From: an uncultured Streptococcus sp.
GTDB lineage: Bacteria > Bacillota > Bacilli > Lactobacillales > Streptococcaceae
Length of the DNA stretch: 11,622 bases
Direction of reading: 5' to 3'
Assembly (NCBI GenBank): GCA_900755085.1
Contig: CAAEFF010000179.1
Location: 1 to 11,622, forward strand
The notes under the pieces are model-generated. The model was not told the DNA's origin, ran no database searches, and worked only from the letters and a program-made list of their open reading frames with translations. The translations under genes and the position numbers were made by a program. Shown here in pieces: positions 1-7,756 of the stretch; position 1 is the stretch's first letter; each line of letters begins with the position of its first letter.

Positions 1-202
1 CAAAAATTATTCCAAAATTATTATTCAATTTCCTAACAGAAGTTGTGGATCCTAAGGTATCAATTAGTCGACAATTTAAAAGAAAAACATCAATGAAATA
101 GAATAAAAATAAAGTTGCAATGTAATACCACTGAGTTCTTGAAACTTTCGATAAAGCTGAGAGGGTAAATTCTTTAACATTAAACTCTTTTTTCCGTTTC
201 AT
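1..202 (-). CDS. Start of a membrane protein downstream of rgpF, cut by the window edge
   Basis: The reading frame opens at the ATG at 202-200 and stays open to the window edge, giving 67 residues. It begins MKRKKEFNVKEF and has a hydrophobic stretch at about residues 25-42 (WYYIATLFLFYFIDVFLL), which looks like a first membrane helix preceded by a basic, cytoplasmic N-terminus. The ATG shares one base with the TAA stop of rgpF (TAATG), so the two are almost certainly translationally coupled in one operon. G+C is very low (22% in the 61-120 line). In other streptococci this position after rgpF/gacG holds membrane proteins that decorate the polysaccharide, such as the glycerol-phosphate transferase GacH/SccH, but too little is visible to identify the family. 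Existence of the gene is fairly sure; its function is unknown. Confidence 0.7.
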   Translation of the reverse strand, partial: MKRKKEFNVKEFTLSALSKVSRTQWYYIATLFLFYFIDVFLLNCRLIDTLGSTTSVRKLNNNFGIIF

Positions 203-1950
203 TATTTCACTTTCTTTATCATTCTTTTTAGTATATATTTCACAGCTCTTGCTGGTCCAATCACGATATACTTCAAGGCTCCTTTAATCCCACCGATTTG
301 ATTAAAGTCCACAAAGGTATGTGGTTGGAGATCCTCACGATTGTTCAACTGCTTATTATCGATAAATGGTGTGAGAACGTGTGGATTTTGGGAGATCCTA
401 AAGTCATATTTTTGATCCCAGGCAATGTAGACTAATAAGCGTTCAATCGCATGAAGGATCGAATTTTGAGGAAGAGGTTCAGCTGGAACATCTGCTGCTG
501 TCAAATTCAAATCAAAGAGTGGTTTCAAAGCATCATACTTAAACCAAACAAAGGTCCCATAGCTCATAACAAAAGTATTGAGATTTTTGAAATCAATTGT
601 CTTGGTCGCTCCCATCCGTTGCCAGAGCTTGTTCATCTCTGGTGAAATGAGGGCTTCATTCCAGGCAACCACTATTCGATTGTAACGGAAGAAAGTTGGA
701 ATATCTGCGATGGTGATTCCAACTTTTGGATTGGCCTCCATATTGGCAAGGATTTGATCTGCTGGCTTGACCAGCATCTCAATCAATTCTTTCCGCCAAG
801 ATTCACCAGCCCAGAAATCTGCTTCTTTGGATTTCTTGGTATGAAAATGGCCGATATAATCATAGTGAGAGAGTTGCTCTTTTAAGAGTAGCATTGGCAA
901 CACATCCCGACCAATGTTTCCAGTCACCACAACAGTGGCATTTTGTGCTCGATGAGAAAGAATTTTCTCAATAGCCTGCTTCTTCTCTTCTACATCTGTC
1001 GTAATCCATAAGTCATAGGTGAAATGAAAAGCTTGGAAATCATCTAGAAATTCTTCCAAGAGGTCCACATAAAAGACATGGAGATGAACCGCAATTTTTT
1101 TATCAAATGTATCTCCTAAGTCTTGATCCTTCAAATACTTACGGGATAAGAGATAAGGATAGTCCGGACGGTCAATCATAGACATGTGGTTAAGAATCAA
1201 ATCTAATGGATAGTCCGATACACGCTCTAATTCATCAAAAATATAAGGCATGATTCCTTCATTGTTAGCAATGGTTTTAACTTTGATGAAAGGAACCTTA
1301 TGTTTGAGAATCGCTGTAGGATTGTAATAAGAAAAGTCTGGATAGAGCATCCCAGTTGTATCTTCATGGATGGTATTAAAGACAGTTTTATAGCGAAAAC
1401 CAGCATCCAAGAAATTCGTTGTGACCTTAGTCTCGTAGTTATCAATTACATCTTGGACATTAGTAAAGTCTTGAACGGCCTGCCAAAACTCATGGAAAGT
1501 ACTTGATTCAATAACCTGTTTTTTAAAGCTAAGATAATAACTCTGAATATGCTCGTTAAAATCCTTGTCTTTTCGGTAATTGGTCATTCCCCAGAAATCC
1601 ACTTCCTCATCATGTTCAAACTGCTGATAAATGGATTCTAAATCCCAAAGAGGTCCAAAGCAGGTATCATTCATGAGGGTAACAGAATCAAAGTGAGCCA
1701 GTTGATCAAAACCGACTGTCTTCATTCCATCCCGCCAAGCAGCGAAATCAAAGCCACTATTTTGACGCTCTAGAATATCATCTACCAGATGTTGTGCTGC
1801 TAAATTAGACTTCACGTCTTCTGGAAGCTGACTATTAGAGATAAAAACTACCCGTGAATACAAGGGGCGAATTTTTTCTAATTGATAAAGTACATGTCCA
1901 CTGATAAAGTTAAATTTATTGAAGTGAACGTACAAAAGTAAACGTTGCAT
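202..1950 (-). CDS. rgpF: RgpF, rhamnan synthesis protein F (rhamnosyltransferase)
   Basis: A cytoplasmic glycosyltransferase of the rhamnan synthesis F family, 582 residues, close to the length of the S. mutans homologue. In S. mutans RgpF is required with RgpA and RgpB to extend the polyrhamnose backbone, and the group A streptococcal counterpart is GacG. The protein looks bimodular. The N-terminal module carries FDFAAWRDG at about 67-75 and NDTCFGP at 94-100. The C-terminal module starts near 285 (KKIAVHLHVFY) and carries GRDVLPML at 347-354 and HFHTKKS at 368-374. The C-terminus is basic and partly hydrophobic, consistent with membrane association. The start ATG at 1950 has an AAGGAA ribosome binding site within the end of the preceding gene, one base after its stop. 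Sampled G+C is about 43%, clearly above its upstream neighbour. Family assignment is firm; linkage specificity cannot be read from sequence. Confidence 0.93.
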   Translation of the reverse strand: MQRLLLYVHFNKFNFISGHVLYQLEKIRPLYSRVVFISNSQLPEDVKSNLAAQHLVDDILERQNSGFDFAAWRDGMKTVGFDQLAHFDSVTLMNDTCFGPLWDLESIYQQFEHDEEVDFWGMTNYRKDKDFNEHIQSYYLSFKKQVIESSTFHEFWQAVQDFTNVQDVIDNYETKVTTNFLDAGFRYKTVFNTIHEDTTGMLYPDFSYYNPTAILKHKVPFIKVKTIANNEGIMPYIFDELERVSDYPLDLILNHMSMIDRPDYPYLLSRKYLKDQDLGDTFDKKIAVHLHVFYVDLLEEFLDDFQAFHFTYDLWITTDVEEKKQAIEKILSHRAQNATVVVTGNIGRDVLPMLLLKEQLSHYDYIGHFHTKKSKEADFWAGESWRKELIEMLVKPADQILANMEANPKVGITIADIPTFFRYNRIVVAWNEALISPEMNKLWQRMGATKTIDFKNLNTFVMSYGTFVWFKYDALKPLFDLNLTAADVPAEPLPQNSILHAIERLLVYIAWDQKYDFRISQNPHVLTPFIDNKQLNNREDLQPHTFVDFNQIGGIKGALKYIVIGPARAVKYILKRMIKKVK

Positions 1951-1951
1951 A

Positions 1952-3610
1952 TTATTTCCTTATTCTTAAGAATTTCAAGATCTTTGTTGGAATCGTCCAA
2001 CGGCGAGAATGGATGACGGAATTGTATTCATGAGATAATTTTTTATGTTTCTCATGTAAGTTGAATAGGTGCCTGCTAAATTCTTCGTCACTTTCTTTTT
2101 CATAGGAGAATTGAAATTGATTACCTGAACTATTCGAAAGATCAAAAAGAATATGTGGATGGGTATTAAAGAAAACCAAAACATCCTCGAAATCCACTCC
2201 ATTTGAAGTTACAAGAGGAATTTCTCTCTGATCCTCTAATGCTATCAATGACATTTTTTTATACGAGCTAGGAAATTCTGAGAGTAATATTTTTAGACTT
2301 TTTTCATTTTCAAGCTGGAAGATAATGGTGCCCTTATTTTCCATTCTCTCTTTTGTTATTTCATGGTAGGTTGAATGGAGCCCTTCATTAGAAGCTGAAA
2401 TTACCACTTGAGATTTACTAATCACTTCGATATCACGATTCTTGAATTTCATCCCCAAAAATCGAGCATACTTCGAGGATAGCTTTTGGTTCACAATTGG
2501 TGTTTCTACTTCAATGTTATCTTTAAAAATAGCATAGATCGTCTTAAGATTATATTTCTTTCGAGCAAGTTCTTGATCCAGTAATTGTTTTTCTTTATAG
2601 CTATCAAAATTCTCAATCACTGTAGCCATTTGTTGACTTAGCAAATCCCTATCCCCTAGTGTATATAAATTCCCAGTTTCTAAAAATTTACTCGAAGATA
2701 AATGACCTAAATTATCGGAAATGATTGCGGGAATACCATTTAGGACTGATTCCACAAATACCAAAGAAAATGTTTCTAATGTAGCAGGCAAGACGAGGAT
2801 ATCCTTATCTGTCACCAAGGACCATGGATCCGATTGAAAACCAACAAAAGTTACATGATCTAGATGATGCGTTTGAATATAGTCATCCATCAACTTTTTG
2901 TACTGTTCATCCCATCCTCCGATAAAGACCAGTTCAATATCTTTCCGATTTAACTGATTATAGGCTGCGAGCAATTCAAGCTGATTTTTCCGTTCATTAA
3001 TCCCACCAATGGATACAAAACGAGAAATAGTAGAATTCTTGAGCGGACGCTCTTGAACTTCTGTATAGGGAATAAACGGAATCAATTTATCAGTCGTAAA
3101 ATAATTCGTAAGAGTGTGGTACAATTCCCCTTCGACTACAAAAATTTTATCAGATAAATCATCAATTAAGGAAATTAGCTCCTTATAATAGCCAAACTCG
3201 CCAAAAGGAAATTCATGAATAATATAAAAATGTCTCACTTTTTCACATGCAGCTGCGATAGCTCCCTGAAACACATTTACTGTATTCGAAATAACCAGTT
3301 CAATCTGTTCATTCTGAATAATTTCTCTTACTTCATCAATATTCTTTTGTTGAGATGCTTGGATTTCTAAATCAGAAATATCCAGCGTTTTAGACTCAGG
3401 CCACCACCACTGATTGGTTTTTAACTGAAATAGTTTAATTCCAGTTGTATCCATATGACGGAGATAGTCTTTATCGATGTGTGGAGTATTATCCGGGATC
3501 ACATTATATACTTCGTGACCTTCTTGAACTAACAACTTCATTAGGTTCACAATCGATACTTCCGCTCCACTAAACATGGCTCCAACAGGAGATACAAATA
3601 AAATTTTCAT
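1952..3610 (-). CDS. GT4-type glycosyltransferase with a C-terminal extension, in the rgpE/gacF position
   Basis: A 552-residue GT-B fold glycosyltransferase of the GT4 (group 1) type. The N-terminal domain starts MKILFVSPVG with a glycine-rich loop, FSGAEVS (13-19). The nucleotide-sugar domain shows GGINERKNQLELL (202-214) and the acidic pair E279/E287 of the EX7E motif in LETFSLVFVE. The GT fold ends near residue 370. Beyond it lie about 140 residues I do not recognise and a basic tail around HSRRWTIPTKILKFLRIRK. It sits between rgpD and rgpF, where S. mutans has rgpE (implicated in glucose side chains) and group A streptococci have gacF. I leave the symbol empty because orthology cannot be checked here. 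The gap from rgpD is 17 bases and the Shine-Dalgarno is weak (GGTG only), unlike most genes in the operon. Sampled G+C is about 31%, suggesting separate ancestry. Donor and acceptor are unknown; it likely adds a backbone or side-chain sugar. Confidence 0.85.
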   Translation of the reverse strand: MKILFVSPVGAMFSGAEVSIVNLMKLLVQEGHEVYNVIPDNTPHIDKDYLRHMDTTGIKLFQLKTNQWWWPESKTLDISDLEIQASQQKNIDEVREIIQNEQIELVISNTVNVFQGAIAAACEKVRHFYIIHEFPFGEFGYYKELISLIDDLSDKIFVVEGELYHTLTNYFTTDKLIPFIPYTEVQERPLKNSTISRFVSIGGINERKNQLELLAAYNQLNRKDIELVFIGGWDEQYKKLMDDYIQTHHLDHVTFVGFQSDPWSLVTDKDILVLPATLETFSLVFVESVLNGIPAIISDNLGHLSSSKFLETGNLYTLGDRDLLSQQMATVIENFDSYKEKQLLDQELARKKYNLKTIYAIFKDNIEVETPIVNQKLSSKYARFLGMKFKNRDIEVISKSQVVISASNEGLHSTYHEITKERMENKGTIIFQLENEKSLKILLSEFPSSYKKMSLIALEDQREIPLVTSNGVDFEDVLVFFNTHPHILFDLSNSSGNQFQFSYEKESDEEFSRHLFNLHEKHKKLSHEYNSVIHSRRWTIPTKILKFLRIRK

Positions 3611-3627
3611 AGCCTACACCAAAGAAA

Positions 3628-4830
3628 TTATTCCCACTTGCCTTGACGGATTAACAATCCAGCAGATGAATCCAACTCTGAACGATTTGTCCGATCCACA
3701 ACCCGGTCAATTGAAAAGACTGGAGGGTTCGTTGTCGACAATATTGCTAAGTTTTCTTGATTTTCGTCTCTTAAAAATGCTACTAGTCTTAACTTCACAT
3801 GATTAAAGTATGGCAACTTACATTTATAAGTGATTTTTTGGGGTCCGACACCAGATAATGGAATATCCATGGAATTATCATTATAAAGCCCATTCCCAGT
3901 AGAAATATCAACAAATGAAAAGGCTATATGAGGATTCACAGAATCATCTAATAGATCAAATGAAAACTCAATAACAACCTCATCATCAGGAGTTACTTTC
4001 TTAGGAGAAAGCAATCTAGCTGTAAAATCTTTAACTTCCGCTGTGACCAAGCCCTCATCTTCATTTCCATTAGGATGGGAGCTCGATTCCAAATTGTCAA
4101 AACTATATTGATCAGAAACGTCAAAAGGATCACCAATGGCTTTCACCAAACCATTTTCAATCAAAACAGCCTTGTTACAATATTTCTTGACGGCTCCCAT
4201 ATCATGAGTAACTAGGATAGTGGTTTTTCCTGATTTCTTGCGTTCTTGGAAGTAATCATTACACTTGCGCTGGAAGGCTTCGTCTCCTACTGCTAGGACC
4301 TCGTCCAAAATCAAGATATCACCCTGGGCCTTAATGGCAACCGAAAAAGCTAGACGAACCTGCATTCCTGATGAGTAGTTCTTGAGTTTTTGGTTCATGA
4401 AGTCATGCAACTCAGCAAAGTCTACGATGTCATTATACATGGCATCAATTTCAGCTGTTGAGAAGCCCAGCATGGCCCCGTTCATATAGACATTTTCACG
4501 ACCTGTCAGTTCTGGGTTAAATCCCACTCCAAGCTCGATAAAGGATACCAACTTCCCATCGATGGTGACGGAACCTTTTTCCGGCACATAGATTTCGGAA
4601 ATGATTTTTAAGAGGGTTGATTTTCCAGAACCATTTCTTCCGAGGATCCCGAAAAAATCTCCTTTTTCTACTTCAAAAGAAATATCCTTAAGAACGTGCT
4701 GTTCTTTGTAGCCTTTGATTCCTTTGAAACGATTGACCAGGGCAGTTCGAAGACTATTGGTTGCTTCTGTTGGCAACTTAAAGTACTTGCTGACATGGTC
4801 TACTTTTACTGCAATTTGTTTATCTGTCAT
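3628..4830 (-). CDS. rgpD: RgpD, ATPase of the polysaccharide ABC exporter with a Wzt-type C-terminal domain
   Basis: ATP-binding subunit that powers export of the lipid-linked rhamnan with RgpC (GacE in group A streptococci), 400 residues. Walker A is GRNGSGKST (64-72). The signature is the degenerate YSSGM form (142-146) typical of polysaccharide and teichoic acid exporters. Walker B is ILILDE (162-167) and the switch histidine is H199 in LVTHD. After a hydrophilic linker near 233-252 (LESSSHPNGNEDEG) comes a roughly 145-residue beta-rich domain ending SSAGLLIRQGKWE. It resembles the carbohydrate-binding C-terminal domain of E. coli Wzt, which recognises the finished glycan. The ATG overlaps the rgpC stop by one base (TAATG). 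Base composition differs between halves: about 45% G+C over 4261-4620 and about 37% over 3661-4080 by hand count, hinting at a recombination boundary near the linker. Family call is firm; glycan recognition is inferred from Wzt. Confidence 0.94.
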   Translation of the reverse strand: MTDKQIAVKVDHVSKYFKLPTEATNSLRTALVNRFKGIKGYKEQHVLKDISFEVEKGDFFGILGRNGSGKSTLLKIISEIYVPEKGSVTIDGKLVSFIELGVGFNPELTGRENVYMNGAMLGFSTAEIDAMYNDIVDFAELHDFMNQKLKNYSSGMQVRLAFSVAIKAQGDILILDEVLAVGDEAFQRKCNDYFQERKKSGKTTILVTHDMGAVKKYCNKAVLIENGLVKAIGDPFDVSDQYSFDNLESSSHPNGNEDEGLVTAEVKDFTARLLSPKKVTPDDEVVIEFSFDLLDDSVNPHIAFSFVDISTGNGLYNDNSMDIPLSGVGPQKITYKCKLPYFNHVKLRLVAFLRDENQENLAILSTTNPPVFSIDRVVDRTNRSELDSSAGLLIRQGKWE

Positions 4831-5636
4831 TAGAGAATCTCCGCAAATTTCTTAGCATGTTTGTTAAAGTAAGCAAAGCCAGCGATAAAAATAAGAATGG
4901 GCAAGACATAAGGAATCAGAACCAAGAACTTATTTTCCACCAAAAGCCAGACAGGGGTGTTGGCCTTATCAATCAAGAAGTAACGCATGTCTTGAATAAT
5001 TTGAGCCAAGGGATTCATCATGACCAACTTAGCAGCCCATGGATTGCGATCTGCGATAAAGGTAATCGGGTAGATAATTGGCGTTGCATACAATCCGGCT
5101 TGCAAGAGTACTTCCCAAACTTGACCTAGGTCACGGAAACGGACAAAAAATGTCGCTAAGATCAATGCACATCCTGTCGCCATCAAGAATAACTCAAAGA
5201 ATAGCGGAATGACCATCAAGGCTGTCCAAGAAAATGTCACCCCATTAAAGAATGAAAAAATCAAGACCACAACAAGGTTAATGACAAAGTTAATGGCTGC
5301 TCCTGAAATTGCGGACAAGACAATGATGTGTTTGGAGAAGTTCAACTTCCGCAACAGGTCGCCTCGACTAACGATCGACACCATCCCCATAGAGGTCGCT
5401 TCTGAGAAGAACCCCCAGACTACATTGGCCAACAAGAGGGCAACTGGGAAATGGGGTACATCTCCACCCAAGCGTAAGAAGCGGATGAAGACAATATACA
5501 TAATACTAAAGGTCATCAAGGGCTTTAAAATCGACCAAAGATAACCAATTGCTGATCCTTGGTAGCGTAATTTAAAGTCTGTTTTAATTAACTCTCGTAA
5601 TAAAATTCGATTTTTCTGACTAAAAACGTCAAACAT
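4830..5636 (-). CDS. rgpC: RgpC, permease of the polysaccharide ABC exporter
   Basis: Integral membrane subunit of the ABC-2 exporter (Wzm/TagG type) that moves lipid-linked rhamnose polysaccharide across the membrane with RgpD; GacD is the group A counterpart. It has 268 residues, the usual length. The cytoplasmic N-terminus carries the family motif DFKLRYQGSAIGYLWSILKP (20-39), followed by about six hydrophobic segments. Among them are LWSILKPLMTFSIMYIVFI, INFVINLVVVLIFSFF and the C-terminal FLVLIPYVLPILIFIAGFAYF. The conserved GLYATPIIYPI lies near 185. The start ATG shares one base with the rgpB stop (TAATG), preceded by a GAGGT ribosome binding site, and the stop overlaps rgpD in the same way. 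This tight coupling fits equimolar production of transporter subunits. No oddities seen. Confidence 0.95.
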   Translation of the reverse strand: MFDVFSQKNRILLRELIKTDFKLRYQGSAIGYLWSILKPLMTFSIMYIVFIRFLRLGGDVPHFPVALLLANVVWGFFSEATSMGMVSIVSRGDLLRKLNFSKHIIVLSAISGAAINFVINLVVVLIFSFFNGVTFSWTALMVIPLFFELFLMATGCALILATFFVRFRDLGQVWEVLLQAGLYATPIIYPITFIADRNPWAAKLVMMNPLAQIIQDMRYFLIDKANTPVWLLVENKFLVLIPYVLPILIFIAGFAYFNKHAKKFAEIL

Positions 5637-6577
5637 TATTTTTTACCTCGATATGCAAACTTTGTCAGAATCAAGCTAGTAAACACAAAGGTGTGAAAGG
5701 CTCGGTTCTTACGGTAACCATACTGACGAATCCGTCTCAAACGTTCTCTTAGCGATACGTCCATGATGGTCACAAAGTTCTCAATAATTTCTTTATTTTG
5801 GGGACTGACTGGCAGATCCAATAAATTTTTTGCTTGTTCTTGACTGGACTCAATAAGATTCCAATATTTAGCAAATAAAATATGAGGGCGAACCCAGTTT
5901 TTAACCCGTTTTCTTAGGGTTCGAGCCCCCAGAACGTTGCTACTGTGCTGACGGTACAACTCTGTCGGTTGATCAATATAGATGAGCTTCCCAAAAGCAG
6001 TTGCCAACAATGCTAAATACCAATCATGCATGAGAAGCGCATGCTTTTCTTGACCTGTCCATAAGTCAGCCAGGGCATGGTTAATCATGGCTACTCCACC
6101 AGTTACCGTATTTTCTGTTAATTCTTGAATCAGTTCCGTATTGGCATGATCAGACTGGGTGCGAATCATACTTTCGTGCTGCACATTCAAGTTTTCATCG
6201 ACCACTTTTAAATCTGTGTAGACCAGCAAAGGCTCCTCTTGCAGATGTTTCTCTGCTTCTTCCACTTGTAGGGCAATCTTTTCAGGAAGCCAGACATCAT
6301 CTTGGTCACTAAAGCAATAAAGATCAGCCTTTTCATATTTTAAGAGTGTGTGAAAACTCTTGATGACACCCAGATTTTCGATGGCTCCTTGATTGATAAA
6401 GTGGATACGCTCATCCTGAGCCACCATCTCTTGAATGATTTCTACCGTACCATCTGTTGATCCATCATCTCGGATCAAGAGTTGCCAGTCCTGATAAGTC
6501 TGGTCTTGGATACTTTTGACCTGCTCTTTTAGATACTGTTCACCATTATAGGTGGACAACAAGATATTTACTTTCAT
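5636..6577 (-). CDS. rgpB: RgpB, family 2 rhamnosyltransferase
   Basis: A GT2 (GT-A fold) glycosyltransferase of 313 residues, the expected size for RgpB/GacC, which adds rhamnose to the lipid-linked acceptor made by RgpA. The N-terminus MKVNILLSTYNGEQYL leads into the nucleotide-binding motif DDGSTDGT (37-44). The metal-binding region is SDQDDVWLP (90-98), and MHDWY (183-187) matches the acceptor and catalytic region of this family. The C-terminus is strongly basic (RERLRRIRQYGYRKNR) and then hydrophobic (FVFTSLILTKFAYRGKK), which would suit peripheral attachment to the inner membrane. The ATG at 6577 overlaps the TGA of rgpA by four bases (ATGA), typical of translational coupling. Rhamnose as donor is inferred from family and locus. 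Confidence 0.94.
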   Translation of the reverse strand: MKVNILLSTYNGEQYLKEQVKSIQDQTYQDWQLLIRDDGSTDGTVEIIQEMVAQDERIHFINQGAIENLGVIKSFHTLLKYEKADLYCFSDQDDVWLPEKIALQVEEAEKHLQEEPLLVYTDLKVVDENLNVQHESMIRTQSDHANTELIQELTENTVTGGVAMINHALADLWTGQEKHALLMHDWYLALLATAFGKLIYIDQPTELYRQHSSNVLGARTLRKRVKNWVRPHILFAKYWNLIESSQEQAKNLLDLPVSPQNKEIIENFVTIMDVSLRERLRRIRQYGYRKNRAFHTFVFTSLILTKFAYRGKK

Positions 6578-7722
6578 GATAAGAATAATTCCTCGTACTC
6601 ACCTACAATTTTTTCCCAGGTAAAGTTATGCTTCATGTTGGTTTTAGCTAATTGACCCCATTCAGATACATCTTCTAAAGAATCAACCTGGTCAATCAAA
6701 TGCGCCAAATTCCCAGTTTCTTTGGTCCAATATTGGGCTGTGTCCTTTGCGACCGTTTGGTTAAAGGAAACACCTAAAACCAAATTCAAATCCGTCTGAG
6801 CGAGAGCCTCTAGGAGACCTGGATTGGTTCCTCCCACTTCATGACCATGAATATAGGCGAAGGCTTCTTTACGGATATACTTCAACAGGTCTTGATCGTA
6901 GACCGTTCCTACAAATTTTACACGTGGGTCCTGATCAAAGCCCGTTCGAGCTCGAAGCTCTTCAAAATAGGGATTGTCTTCATGGTTACAAATGATCACC
7001 AAATCCCGCTTGGTAGAAGAGGCCATGAATTCACGAATGGCAGTCTCGTAATTATTTTCTGGAACAAAGCGACCCAAAATCAAGTAATAGTTTTTCTCTT
7101 GTGTCTGCCATTTCTGATAGAGTTCTCTGACCTTCCTATCCTGACTGGTCAGGCTGGTCGGAGATAAGTCCGTCCCATAGGCAATATAGGTCGTCTTGGA
7201 CCAAGGGTAGGCTTCTTTGATATAGGACTCGATTCCTGGGTTGTCAGAAATCACCAAATCTGCGTGGCGCGTCATGATCTTTTCAGAATACTTGAGATAG
7301 GCTTGGATCGGTTTAGCCCACTTGGCCCGCTTCCACTCCAGTCCATCTGGATTGATATAGAAATGCCCGTCCAATTTATGGATCTTACGCGCAAAAGGCG
7401 CCACAAAGGCTCCGATTGTATTTCCTAAGACATAAAAAATTGGCTTTTCAATTCTTTGTTTCTTAATAACCTTCAAGGCATAGTTGATGGCCATCATATC
7501 ATAAGCAATGACACGCGCAGGCCCAAGCTTAGGGGCTTGAATCGTAAAACAATCCACACCCTTGTAGTCAAAATGATAATAGGCTTGATCATTGGAAAGG
7601 CAAGCAACATGGTACTGGATTTCCGAAGACACTTGATGCGAGACCAATTGGTCCACAAAAGTCTCAAAACCGCCATATTGAGCCGGAAGCCCACGACTTC
7701 CGATAATAAAAACATGTTGCAT
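6574..7722 (-). CDS. rgpA: RgpA, first rhamnosyltransferase of the rhamnan backbone
   Basis: A GT-B glycosyltransferase of 382 residues with the N-terminal motif of this group, IIGSRGLPAQYGGFET (6-21). It also has NPDGLEWKRAKW (124-135), the donor-domain GRFVPENN (217-224) and HGHEVGGTNPGLLEAL (292-307). The group A homologue GacB was shown to transfer rhamnose from dTDP-rhamnose to GlcNAc-pyrophosphoryl-lipid, initiating the backbone; the same role is inferred here. I place the start at the ATG at 7722. An in-frame GTG lies 24 bases upstream at 7746, but it is only a few bases from the predicted transcription start and has no room for a ribosome binding site. The ATG has AAAGGGA six bases upstream, and MQHVFIIGSRG matches the usual family N-terminus. 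It is the first gene of the rgp operon, with its own promoter. Confidence 0.94.
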   Translation of the reverse strand: MQHVFIIGSRGLPAQYGGFETFVDQLVSHQVSSEIQYHVACLSNDQAYYHFDYKGVDCFTIQAPKLGPARVIAYDMMAINYALKVIKKQRIEKPIFYVLGNTIGAFVAPFARKIHKLDGHFYINPDGLEWKRAKWAKPIQAYLKYSEKIMTRHADLVISDNPGIESYIKEAYPWSKTTYIAYGTDLSPTSLTSQDRKVRELYQKWQTQEKNYYLILGRFVPENNYETAIREFMASSTKRDLVIICNHEDNPYFEELRARTGFDQDPRVKFVGTVYDQDLLKYIRKEAFAYIHGHEVGGTNPGLLEALAQTDLNLVLGVSFNQTVAKDTAQYWTKETGNLAHLIDQVDSLEDVSEWGQLAKTNMKHNFTWEKIVGEYEELFLS

Positions 7723-7727
7723 AGAGT

Positions 7728-7734
7728 TCCCTTT
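7728..7734 (-). promoter_or_regulatory. Ribosome binding site that fixes the rgpA start
   Basis: On the minus strand AAAGGGA lies five bases before the ATG at 7722-7720. It decides the start in favour of this ATG over the GTG at 7746, which lacks any upstream purine-rich site. Confidence 0.7.
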
Positions 7735-7756
7735 CAAATCATTCACAGTCTATCCA

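Noticed and set aside
1952..3610. Naming the GT4 gene rgpE
   Set aside because: The position matches, but the family membership of the reference RgpE could not be compared here and the composition points to replacement.
4857..5544. Two plus-strand open frames of 90 and 111 codons
   Set aside because: They lie entirely inside rgpC on the other strand, have no family resemblance or credible composition, and rgpC is a clear permease.
7744..7746. GTG as the start of rgpA
   Set aside because: It is too close to the predicted transcription start and has no ribosome binding site; the downstream ATG has both site and conserved N-terminus.
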